From NCBI GenBank assembly GCA_019009955.1, contig CM032232.1:53321001-53385000 (forward strand): a stretch of DNA of 64,000 bases, in the 5' to 3' direction. Below are positions 1 to 9,285 of this stretch, piece by piece. Made by a program: the position numbers and the translations under genes. How positions within the stretch are numbered: the stretch's first letter is position 1; each line of letters begins with the position of its first letter. This DNA comes from Riptortus pedestris (taxonomy: Eukaryota > Arthropoda > Insecta > Hemiptera > Alydidae). A model generated the notes under the pieces. It ran no database searches. It saw nothing but the letters and a program-made list of their open reading frames with translations, and was not told the DNA's origin.

Positions 1-355
1 TTTTATAAATCCTAAGTGACAAACAAATTTGGGCACATAAATGAATTGGATCCTCAGTAAATCTTTTAAAAGTGTTCTCATTCTTCAGATTACATGACAA
101 ATATTTGTGCTGAATAGCAAGATATACAATGGGGTGAGACATTTTTCCCCAAGCCTATAAATGAAAAGTAGCACAATCATTGATATCATTAAATTTTGAA
201 ACACTCATTGACAAAAGATTTCAACAAATAATTTTATTTGGTTTATTACGAGCGATACAATACTATGCACAACAAAAAAATTGTGCTGCATGTAGAAGCT
301 AATAAATCCCAACTAGCGGAACTACATAAAATGCAATGTGAAAAGTCAAATTTAC

Positions 356-418
356 CTTGAAATGTTGATCTCGGTAAGTGCTGAGCTCCACCGAAGGAGT
401 CAGAGTTGTAGCAGACAT
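356..418 (-). CDS. Cbp20: Nuclear cap-binding protein subunit 2 (CBP20), first coding exon, partial gene
   Basis: CBP20 is the RRM subunit of the nuclear cap-binding complex, which binds the m7G cap of RNA polymerase II transcripts with CBP80. Only the first coding exon is present: ATG at 418-416, 21 codons, ending in a clean donor (AAG|GTAAAT) in phase 0. The peptide ends SVELSTYRDQHFK, the conserved CBP20 N-terminal block (VELS-YRDQHF) that precedes the RRM. The RRM exons would lie at coordinates below 1. I searched 1-350 on the minus strand for the following exon and saw none. The identification rests on a short but distinctive block from family knowledge. Confidence 0.8.
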
Positions 419-483
419 CGTTTTTTGTACATAAATATGTTATGTACCACTCTTTAATACAACAACTCCTCCTAGAATACTGA

Positions 484-648
484 TTATAACCTTCTCTCGA
501 AGCGTTTTCGTGGTTGTTTATCTTTCACCAACATCGAGGCGTCCGCATCGAACTTGAGATTCATAATAGACATTATATCAGTAATGTACCACCAATGCTC
601 TAGTATCGATTTACGGGCAAATGTTTGTATGCTATGTATTTTTGGCAT
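484..648 (-). CDS. Small ORF (54 aa) upstream of CBP20, function unknown
   Basis: Intact ORF from ATG 648-646 to TAA 486-484, ending 65 bp upstream of the CBP20 start on the same strand. The product is basic at its C-terminus (KDKQPRKRFERRL), with no obvious membrane segment. An in-frame upstream ATG at 720 would give 78 aa, but the similarity to the decayed copy at about 1026-1150 begins at the 648 ATG, which favours that start. I do not recognise the family. It could be a real small gene, an upstream ORF or exon of the CBP20 transcript, or a remnant of a duplicated element. Its base composition is less AT-biased than the flanks, which mildly favours coding. Confidence 0.4.
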   Translation of the reverse strand: MPKIHSIQTFARKSILEHWWYITDIMSIMNLKFDADASMLVKDKQPRKRFERRL

Positions 649-1025
649 TTCATTAGAAAGCAACTTTCTTTTACAGCAGAAGATAAAAAATAAATTTAAA
701 TGAAGTACTGGGACAAACATCTCCTGATATTAATGGAAAAAATACAACAATACTTTAATTGAAAGACAAATATAAATTTCAACGAAACTAGAGGTTGTAT
801 TTACGTCATTTTGCATTAGATATAAAATACTTGTAGAAAGGGAACTGTATTTAAATAGACGATTCATATATAGTTTATTTACAATATCTGAATAGTAAAT
901 GTATTATATTTAAGAAAGAACAAACAAGAGGTTTTTTTTTTCAGGTAGACCTTTTTATTTGTCTAATAAAAACTGACCAAATTACTTAAGTATTGTTAAA
1001 AATAAAAGAAATATACAGTAATACA

Positions 1026-1150
1026 ATGCCCAAAATATAACGATCGATTCTGGAGGTAGGCAAATATTACTGATATGAAGTCTATCATGAATCTCAAGTC
1101 TGATATGTTCACAGTGTTTTGGACCATCCCCATAGAGGTAAAAGACAATA
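1026..1150 (+). pseudogene. Decayed inverted copy of the 54-codon ORF at 484-648
   Basis: Read on the plus strand, this begins ATGCCCAAAATATA (compare ATGCCAAAAATACA in the ORF), lacks about 20 nt, then matches through TCGATTCTGGAG and through ATTACTGATAT, AAGTCTATCATG, AATCTCAAGT, with weaker similarity on to about 1150. Frame shifts make it non-coding. It lies inverted relative to the intact ORF, about 0.4 kb away. Confidence 0.6.
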
Positions 1151-1204
1151 AATCTATATCTACTATTAAATTCTTAAGTGGTCATTCTTAAATTCATTAT
1201 TTTT

Positions 1205-1336
1205 TGGGCATTTGAGTTTAGGCGTTGGTCATAGTAGACTTGATAAATCTAGAGTCCTGGGTTCGATTCCCACATGGGCAGTAGGAATTTATTTACTGAC
1301 GGACCCACTAAAGAAAATCATTATTATTATTATTGT
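1205..1336 (+). repeat. tRNA-derived SINE, partial copy
   Basis: Shares with the SINE copies elsewhere in the window a box-B-like block (GGGTTCGATTCCCACATGGG) followed by the family body (GTAGGAATTTATTTA-TGACG). The copy is diverged and stops in an ATT-rich tail. Confidence 0.6.
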
Positions 1337-1721
1337 CTATTCTTTTTGATGGAACTCTAAAATTAACTGAAATATTAGAGCCTCCAGTAAACACCCACTT
1401 CTACTCAGCTCACTTTACCAATAAGGAAATCTATAATAGGCTGTATCTTATTTCAATCTATAATTTCGAAACAAGTGAATTGGGATTTTAAAGAAGATGT
1501 ATTGCTAAAGTTTGGAAATATCTTTATTAAAATGAGTCGGATTAGGAAACATTATATAACTAGTCTTGTTGCAAATGTAATATTCTACAACTGTTGTTTT
1601 ATACATTTTAGCAGATTTCCCTAAAGGTAAATCAGCTATTAAGGCTGTAATAGGTATCGAAAAATGTCCTCGAATCCATTAGACCCTACCTAGGAGATGA
1701 CGAAAATGAGCTTCGTTCAAT

Positions 1722-1743
1722 ATTATATATATATATACACACA

Positions 1744-1818
<75 letters not shown>

Positions 1819-1979
1819 ACACGCACACGCACACGCACAGGCACAGGCACAGGCACAGACACAGACACAGACACAGACACAGACACAGACACAGACACAG
1901 ACACAGACACAGACACAGACTCAGACACAGACACAGACTCAGACACAGACACAGACACAGACACAGACACACACACACA
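1722..1979. repeat. Compound microsatellite (AT)n-(CA)n-(CACACG/CAGGCA)n-(CAGACA)n
   Basis: About 258 bp: AT dinucleotides, about 40 CA units, a short CACACG/CAGGCA transition, then a CAGACA hexamer tract with scattered CAGACT variants. It produces long low-complexity ORFs in several frames which are not genes. Confidence 0.95.
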
Positions 1980-2146
1980 CTTTTCTGTTATCACTATATG
2001 TTTGTCTTATCGTTATCGTGGGCGGGGAGGGGGGGGGGTTAAACAGAGGAAAATTAAAAAATTTCGGAGCTGCGTAAACGAGACAGATCCCCCCCTTGGT
2101 ATGACACACTTCTCATCTCATCTCACATCGTTTATTTTATCTACAC

Positions 2147-2593
2147 CAGGGATGAGCAACACCCGGCCCTTTAAACATTTCTATGCGCCCGGGCAAGGAT
2201 GTCTAAAATTGAATTTATTTTATCGTCTTTCTCCACTGAATATATTGTTATAATATATATAAATATTTTTTCTGTGTGGCCTACCAGAAAATTTGGTGAA
2301 AGTGTAGTTTAGTCCCCCCTTTGTGGCGCACTTTTCAAAATGACGACCGCGGCCATTTTGTTTTTTTAACTTTATCTTTTTTAACTTTAGACTTTATTGG
2401 CCGCATTCCAAAATACGCCATCGGTGGTTTTAACCGAGGGTGGAGATTTTAATTTTAACTTAATTTTTTCTTAACTCACCTAATTTGTTGGATCCTTAGA
2501 CGGTGACAAAACAAGATGGCGTAGGGGGGGGGGGACTAAACTACACTTTAGCCAAAAATTTTAAAATTCAAATTGCCCCGTTGCTCGCCCCTG
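2147..2593. mobile_element. Non-autonomous hAT-like element with perfect 8-bp target duplication
   Basis: Flanked by identical ATCTACAC copies (2139-2146 and 2594-2601). Ends are imperfect inverted repeats: CAGGGATGAGCAACACCCGG at the left, and the complement of CGTTGCTCGCCCCTG at the right, which reads CAGGGGCGAGCAACG. An 8-bp duplication and CAGGG termini are hAT hallmarks. It has no coding capacity; about 189 bp belongs to the element itself and the rest is a second MITE inserted at 2295-2552. Confidence 0.85.
2295..2552. mobile_element. Short TIR MITE nested inside the hAT-like element
   Basis: About 258 bp with inverted termini: GGTGAAAGTGTAGTTTAGTC at the left and the complement of GACTAAACTACACTTTAGCC at the right. 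The flanks AAAATTT and AAAAATTT may be the target duplication. A second, truncated copy lies inverted at 20405-20557. Superfamily not assigned. Confidence 0.8.
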
Positions 2594-2990
2594 ATCTACA
2601 CCATACTCGATATTTAACCGTTTCATTCAATTCTTAAAATCATATTGGTTAATGGCTGAAATCGGGCTAAGGATAAGAAGGAAAGTTTAGAGGGAGTTCC
2701 TACTCGAAAATTCAAAATATTTCATTATGAGTTGGGTAGAAAAATGTTATAGGACCAATCTTGTTGAACTATTGATGATCGACAACTGTTGTTATAATGT
2801 TTTTCTGACCCCAGATATTAAGCGAGTTATTCGTGCTTCTTGTTTTTAGCCAGTAGTCAACACCCTCTTCTACTCATCGGAATTTTATTTAGGACTAGAG
2901 AATATATAGTGAGTTGAGAACAGGAGTGTGTCAAACCAAGACCTGAGAATTCTGCTTAGTATACATAGCCCCTGCGTGACAGATTTTTTT

Positions 2991-3739
2991 CTGCTAAATA
3001 GGATCGGTGGTTAAATTTATGAAGAATCACGTTATGAGGACAAACGCAGAAGTAGTTCTCAAATGAGTGTTATATATGGGAAAAAATTAGTATACAACGC
3101 ATTTTTCAGACAGCTACATACATAGTTTTTTTTTATTTTTTCCACATTAGAGTAACCCTCTAACGTGGGAGTTTATTTATAATTTATGATTCTATGGGCA
3201 TAACAAAAGATAGTTAGGTATATAAGGAAATCAAATACAAAGTTATCTTAATACAAAAATTAATTTGGATAAATAAAGTACTAATTATGTTCTAGTTATA
3301 TCTTATTTCAAAGACATCAATTTTTTAATAATTTCAAAGACCTATGAGAAAAATTCCATATTTTTCTATTCTTCTGCTAGTCTTTTCTCCTTCTTATTTT
3401 TTGATCATCTTTCATATTAAATTAGCATCGAGTATAACTTATTGAGATTAATCGCCGCCTCTGGTATTTTAAATACATTTTCTTATGTCTCCCATATAAT
3501 CAAAGCATGACATAGCTTTAAAAATTAATTTCCAAACTGGAAGTTGGGCATTACTTTGAATTCGAATTCATAATATCTAAATTATTCTTTTTGAGAGAAA
3601 AGAACGAAGTTATAAATTTTGTTTAAATTATATTTTAATGACTTGATATATATTCTTTTTTTCCAAAGTACAGTTTTTTTTTTCCACATACATCTACTTA
3701 CATTTACGCTGCTTAACTCAATACAAACACATTCATTTG
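2991..3739. other. AT-rich spacer, no gene seen
   Basis: No exon-like ORF, RNA gene or clear repeat recognised; AT-rich DNA between two FB-A copies. Confidence 0.5.
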
Positions 3740-4500
3740 ACTGGTTGCGGATACAGAGAGGAAAATTTCGAAAATTCTAAATATCTCAGTTAATATACGT
3801 TGGATCGAAAAATAGTATAGAAACGATCTTATTGTAAAAGTAATTGTCTATACGTGTTGTTATGCATATGTTTTCTCTAATATGAATATTAACTCAGATA
3901 TTTGGATTTTTTAGTTTTCAAACATCAGTAAACCCCCCCCCCCCCACTCACACAGATATTATATTAACAATAAACTATTATATCTCGAATCACTTTATTT
4001 TAAGTTAAATTACTATATGCTGTTTCCAAGAGACGTTTATCATTCGAGATACATCCTAATTCGTTGCTTGACGATGTCATGAATTTAGATTTTGAGGTCG
4101 TGAATCGAAAATGTTTATTTCTTTTATACCATACTGGATATTTAAATATTTCATTAGAAGCTGAAGATCGTTTTAGTTAATGGCTGAAATCGAGGGTGGA
4201 ATAGGGGGGGGGTTAGGGGAAGGAATTTTGAAAACTCAAAATCTAATATGAGTGGCAAGGCAAAATGTTATAGAACGAGTCTTGTTAAGCTATTGATGCT
4301 CTACAATTGCTGTTCTATACATTTTTTCGTAAATGAAGTATTATTTGAGATAATTGTACTTTCTATGTAACCTCCCCCCTTCCGCAACTCTTTTATTCAT
4401 TGTTTTTTTTTTTAATATAGAATAGAGACAAGTGGCATAGTATACCAGCACGTGGGAAATCTTCTTATATTACGCAGCCCCTGCGTGACGGACGTTTTTA
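3740..4500 (+). repeat. FB-A repeat copy, partial
   Basis: Contains the family blocks TCAGTTAATATACGTTGGATCG, TATACCATACTGGATATTTA and the terminal GCAGCCCCTGCGTGACGGAC at about 4471-4492. Poly-C and poly-G runs at 3931-3945 and 4205 are also family features. Confidence 0.65.
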
Positions 4501-4736
4501 ATATGGAAACACGTAGAGCATTTGTAATAAACATATGAACCTCTTGGAAGTTTCATTTATAATTCGATCCTTTAGTACTATGAGCAAAACTGAAAAGGAT
4601 ATTTCCTAATACATTTGAATTGATAAACTAATTAACTTTCAGTACTTACAAAACTAACGAACAAAACATTAATTTTGTAATATAATAGTCTTAGAAGATA
4701 AGAAAAAGTTTGATATATGATAAGGGTAGGATGGCT

Positions 4737-7700
4737 CTAAGAGAGAGTGAACAGCAACGAAACTATAAGCATTGCACTAATGGATGAGGTGCATGGTGCA
4801 TCATTGCAGCCGTCTTCATCGCAACTGAAGCAGTCAGTCTCCGTACTGTTCTTGCAGACGTCCGGCTTCCCACAGCCACGGATTTGGTATTCACCGTCTA
4901 CAAAATAAATAGATATCCATAGAATTTAACGCCAATTAATGGAAATTGTTGACCATAAAATCTCTAAATTAATTAGATTATTTTATATTATTAGGAATAT
5001 TACATCCTGCATTTAAATGCCTTTTTTAATGTGATATGTACATTTCAATCGTCCTCCATCACTCTCGACAGAAGCTACACCCCTTCACCACAATGTGAGG
5101 AGCAGCCTCTACCTGCCTGGCTAGGAAGTCAAGAGCTAAGGAGAAATGACACTTGATAAGAAAATAACCACTGCTATCACTTCACTTCATACTTCTATAG
5201 GAGATCTATGGGCCATTGTCTCTTGAGGCGCCATGGAGGGGAATAAGGATGAGTGGTACTAGAAAGGGCTAGGACTTCTGGATTAGGATGACCGGATAGC
5301 CTGCTGTGGAATTTTTTGAATCTTAAGAGAATTAGTTCCTTTACAAATGGGATATTAAGGTCTTTATCTAGAGTGTGGTTGGTGATATAATATGGAGCAT
5401 CTACTATGGGGTGCGCAGGACTTTGGATTGGTAAGTCTGGATGCGTCTGATGTTCGGAGGTTTTGCTGTATCCCACACTTCTATTGCATATGTATAAATT
5501 GGTTTAAATAGTAACTTGTATATTGTTAGTTTGTTTTCGGTAGACAAGTAAGATCTTCTAGTTAGCAGCCCATAAAGTTGTCCGAATCGTTTGTTAAGTT
5601 CCTGTCTTTTAATTATTGTGTGGGATTTCCAAGTAAGTCTGGTGTCCAAATGTAGTCCAAGAGCGTACACAATCGGCTGGTGGTAAAGGAATATTATAGA
5701 AATATTCAGGACAGGAACTTCGCCGGAGGGTCTAAATTAATAGCACACAGTAAATTCATATCTTCAGAAATGTTAGGGATAAATTTTGAGGTCAATAAGG
5801 CTTTCCAATTATCATTTACAAAAAGCATACTACTATCTATTTACTATCTATGGTGTCAATTTTAATTTTCACAATGTCGTAAACATCCTCGGATAGAAAA
5901 ATGCAATTTGAAAATGACTTACTGTTTAGTTTGAAGCATACATGGGGAGGCTGAGAAAGGGGAAGATAAGAGCCATATGTCCATCCTATGATAGAGGTGG
6001 CAGCTGCCATTCCCAGACCTACCTCGCGCACTCTCTTGCAGTCTATGGCGTCGTTCTTGCTGGGATCGAACGGATCGCTGCAGTTCTTGTTCTCTTTACC
6101 GTGGCAGATGAAGCAGCTCAAGCATGCGCCTAATACAAATGCAAGAGAAACATTAATATAAACAATATGTGATGATCAAACAAGACGACAAGGACGTACA
6201 CTTGGGCGATACTAGGTGGACGAGATGAGGAGTCGACGCAAAATCATTAAAAGTCCGCCACGCAAGAGCTGCGCGAACTGATCAGATTTCCCTCGGACTG
6301 GAATGAGAGACAAGTAATGTAATTTCGCCATATATTCACTATTTCAAAAGCAAAATTCGTTGAGTAGAAAGGAGGGTTAACTGAATTCTGAAAAAAAGAA
6401 AGTACTAATAACTCGCTTAAGATTTGAGTTACGAGAAAATGCATAGAGCAGCCATTTGTAGAGCATCAAGTGTTTAACAAGATCGGTTTTATAACAATTT
6501 TCGATCAGACTAATAATAGATATTTTGAATTTTTGAAATTCCTCCTTAAATATCGAGTTTACTAACTATCAAATAAAATTTGCAACCACTAGATCGTTAA
6601 CTGACATATATAAATATAGTTTTGAACGTTACTCATTTTCGTCGACTCAGTAAGATCATTGAACATTTGAAGACATTTTTGGAAATCGCGTCAAGTATTA
6701 CCCCAATAAGTGATTTCTCTCAGGGAAAAAAAAAATCATCATTCTGGATATGCGATAACTAAGCAGATTTTCCACGATCTGGCATTATACTTGAATTACT
6801 TTGTTAGGATTTTTTAAATTTATATTTCTTCTTCAATTATTATAATATATTATTCTTATTTATTAACGTCCACTTTATGCTACTAAGGCCAATTGGGACG
6901 GGCTATCTACAGGTTCCCACCTTTTTCTAGCCAGTGTGACAGAATTTTATTTAATGAGTTCGTTTCTAAATAAACTTCTTTTGCCCAGGCGAGAATCGAA
7001 CTCTACACATTATGCTATATACAAATATTTTAAAGTAAATTTGCATATGAGATTTAAAACAATTAAATAGAGCAGGAATTGGGGTGTACTTAATTTGGAA
7101 GCGCACAAATACAAGTAGCTCCTAAGGCCCTATACTATTTTCAGCATAGTTCACTATTTTGTGTTTTTCGACCTTCTATAGCCCCACCCCCTCCTCATCT
7201 CCGCCTTCCATTTACAATAGATTTTGCTGGTAACTGTCTTGTTAATAAATTTAAAATAAATAAAGTTAATTTTAGAATATTACATTTTCAATTAGATTGG
7301 GTATAAAATATTTTTAGATCTTACGCACACATTCCTAATTCTCATTTTATATTTCTCCAAAGCCCAGCTCTACTAATTTTATTTGAGCTATTGACGAACT
7401 TGTTCTTTAGTTTTACATGTAACGCTTGAATACCGAGTTCGGTGCCAATAAAACACAACTTACTACTGCTAAAGCGGTAACAGTTGTGTAGACATAAATT
7501 TGAAATACTTTTTGGATATCTAAATGAGATCGATGAAGATATGAATAAATGAAATCGCGACATGAGTACATCAGCAACAGCACATTTCTTTTGATGAAAA
7601 TCTGTTAATAGTCTTATTCTCAACAACTCATTTATTTTATTGAATAAAGTATTGATGCACCTCTCAGATATCAAGTACTCAGCAATACTCCAGACTCAAT

Positions 7701-7778
7701 ATCCACAAGGATCTCCTTACCTGAATGTATGACGAACATTAATATAACTATTATTTGGTTTCTGTCTGTACAAAACAT
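4737..7778 (-). CDS. Ly6/uPAR-like three-finger GPI-anchored protein (4 exons, 117 aa)
   Basis: Reconstructed by hand. Exon 1 is 7721-7778 (ATG 7778-7776; signal peptide with core IIVILMFVIHS; donor G|GTAAGG). Exon 2 is 6023-6129 (SCFICHGKENKNC then DAIDC). Exon 3 is 5923-5950, a 28-nt microexon (PPHVCFKLN). Exon 4 is 4737-4897 (GEYQIRGCG, DCFSCDEDGCN, hydrophobic tail AMLIVSLLFTLS, TAG). Phases 1/0/1 fit and total 354 nt. The ten-cysteine pattern ending in CN, the N-terminal signal and the hydrophobic C-terminus define a secreted, GPI-anchored three-finger protein. Insect members act at cell junctions, synapses or on channels; which role applies here cannot be told. Intron 2 (5951-6022) is only 72 nt, a multiple of three without a stop, so its retention would insert 24 residues; family cysteine spacing (DC-x9-C) favours splicing. 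Introns carry LINE, FB-A and SINE copies. Confidence 0.82.
5195..5670 (-). pseudogene. Jockey-like non-LTR retrotransposon, C-terminal reverse transcriptase relic
   Basis: Two ORF pieces in different frames join near 5405. The first carries LGLHLDTRLTWKSHT and YKLLFKPIYTYAIEVWDTA, the conserved post-RT block of Jockey/CR1-type elements; the second carries the typical HPNPEVLAL tail and ends PIDLL-stop. The element is truncated at its 5' end and frameshifted, and sits in the last intron of the Ly6 gene on the same strand. Confidence 0.8.
6246..6735 (-). repeat. FB-A repeat copy in Ly6 intron 1
   Basis: Opens with ATTAAAAGTCCGCCACGC and GATCAGATTTCCC, passes through AACAAGATCGGTTTTATAAC and ends near the block AAGTGATTTCTCTCAGGGA, in reverse orientation to the copy at 1612. 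Confidence 0.7.
6852..7015 (-). repeat. tRNA-derived SINE, tRNA-like head truncated
   Basis: Minus-strand copy: tail (TTTATTAACGTCCACTTTAT), body (GGCTATCTACAGGTTCCCAC) and the box-B region (CAGGCGAGAATCGAACTC); the rest of the tRNA-like head is missing. Confidence 0.75.
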
Positions 7779-8027
7779 TTTCCGGCGAGCTCTGGGTTGT
7801 TGTCTTCTAAGCTCATATGGTGTTTGAAAATAAAAAGCCCACATAAAATGAAAGCAAGTCTTCATTAATATTTCAAATCGGTCACTCCTTGACCTCTCAC
7901 ACAATGCCTTAAACTCTTTGCGTGTCGGCCAGTACTCTTTGGAAACCTTTCAAATCGACCGAAGGGGCATTATCCAATTCAATTGAACAAAACTTTTTTT
8001 TTTTGTAGACAGAATTAACTGAATTAT

Positions 8028-8110
8028 TAGCAGATTTCCCCTAAGAGATATGAGCTACTGAGATTTTCCTCATGAAGGAATTTTCGGAAAATGTCCTACG
8101 AGCTTATCTT

Positions 8111-8147
<37 letters not shown>

Positions 8148-8560
8148 TATATATATATAGATATATATATAGTAGGGGTGGGTGCAATTTTAAATATGTC
8201 ATGTAAACAATATTATTGCAAAATTTAATTTCCTATAATTTTTGTTTCACACATTCTTTCTCTATCTCGAAAATTAATAGAGTTTTTAGATTTAGTCCTT
8301 CAATGCACTTATATCTTTATAATCTATTAACACTATTAATAAACCATATATCAAGAAGTGTCTTAATTCAACCTTAGATAAAGTGTATTAAAGAAGGAGT
8401 ATAAAGTGTGGCAAGAAGGAAGGGGTCTTGTTGTCCCAAATTTAATGTTGTGCACATCCCCCCCCCTTAACTCAAATATTAACCGAGATATTTGGAATTA
8501 TTAGTTTTCAGTTTTCGATAAACCCTCGTCCCTGTAATTCGATTTTCACTAGGAGCCCTT
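8028..8560 (+). repeat. FB-A repeat copy with (AT)n tract
   Basis: Starts TTAGCAGATTTCCCCTAAG at about 8029 and continues to an (AT)n microsatellite at about 8113-8171. The downstream block AACTCAAATATTAACCGAGA at about 8469 belongs to the family. Internally diverged. Confidence 0.55.
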
Positions 8561-8929
8561 GAACCTTCGTGTCCAGCTTATATTTCAAAATCAGAAGATA
8601 GATCACAGAAAAGTTCATTTATGTTCTCCCTCCTATCAATATTGCTCTTAACACTTTTTTTCCTCTCAAATTCTTAAACCTAGATTGCTAATGGTTGTCA
8701 CTTCTCTAGAAGTCACTCCCCAACACCTGCAGCTAAAAACCTCTGAACCCGTCCTAACCTCTTTCAGTCAGTGTACTTTCAACCTCAAAAGAAACTGGAC
8801 ACTTAACTTCATTTTTTTCAAGAATACCAAGTATTTCAATAAAATCTGTTACGTAAATATGACGCAGGCTTGGCACAATTACATTATTAGCTGTGATTTA
8901 TCATTTAATGCTTGGTAAAATATATTTAA

Positions 8930-9285
8930 TGTACGGGTTTTTATAACGTACAATAACAAAACTTGAAAGTAATAAGGCACTATAATTTATAAAAAAACAA
9001 ACAACTGGTCAAAAATTAAAAGATTGAAGAACACAAAATGCAATAAATAATAACAATCGGTCTTTGAATAGATAACAACAAAAATGGTTCGGAGCAGATT
9101 TCACAAAAGCACAACACACAACTGCGAGAGTAAGCGGTCAATTTTACCTACTAACTGCAGGATATTATAAGATTGGTCGTAGTGTGGCCACCTTAAAATT
9201 AGGTTAATTAGGTCCTGGCAACACTGTCATTGGGACCACGTGGCAGCTAGTAAGGGTTAGGTTATAGAGAGACCAAGCTGCTACA
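8930..9285 (-). repeat. 3' LTR of the CsRn1-like element
   Basis: 356 bp, near-identical to 13268-13634. Directly upstream in element orientation lies a polypurine tract (GGGGGAGGTGA, 9286-9296). The pol reading frame runs about 80 bp into this LTR before stopping at 9204. Confidence 0.92.

Larger units (their letters stand above)
1612..2990 (+). repeat. FB-A repeat copy carrying nested insertions
   Basis: Begins AGCAGATTTCCCTAAAGGTAA (diverged from the near-palindromic end seen in other copies), runs through the block GATGACGAAAATGAG and an expanded microsatellite, and ends CCCCTGCGTGACAG near 2985. Its continuity is interrupted by a hAT-like element at 2147-2593. Removing that element and one copy of its target duplication restores the arrangement seen in other copies (TTTATCTACACC then ATACTCGATATTTAAC; compare about 22310). 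Confidence 0.7.

Noticed and set aside
1679..2077. Overlapping ORFs of about 100-126 aa on both strands (Cys-Val/Leu and His-Thr/Gln-Thr repeats)
   Set aside because: They are translations of the (CA)n/(CAGACA)n microsatellite in different frames; no codon bias or domain.
7342..7904. Minus-strand ORFs of 110 and 77 aa near Ly6 exon 1
   Set aside because: The 77-aa ORF merely contains the signal-peptide exon (7721-7778) read through its donor. The 110-aa ORF lies in the following intron, has no recognised domain and no splice support.
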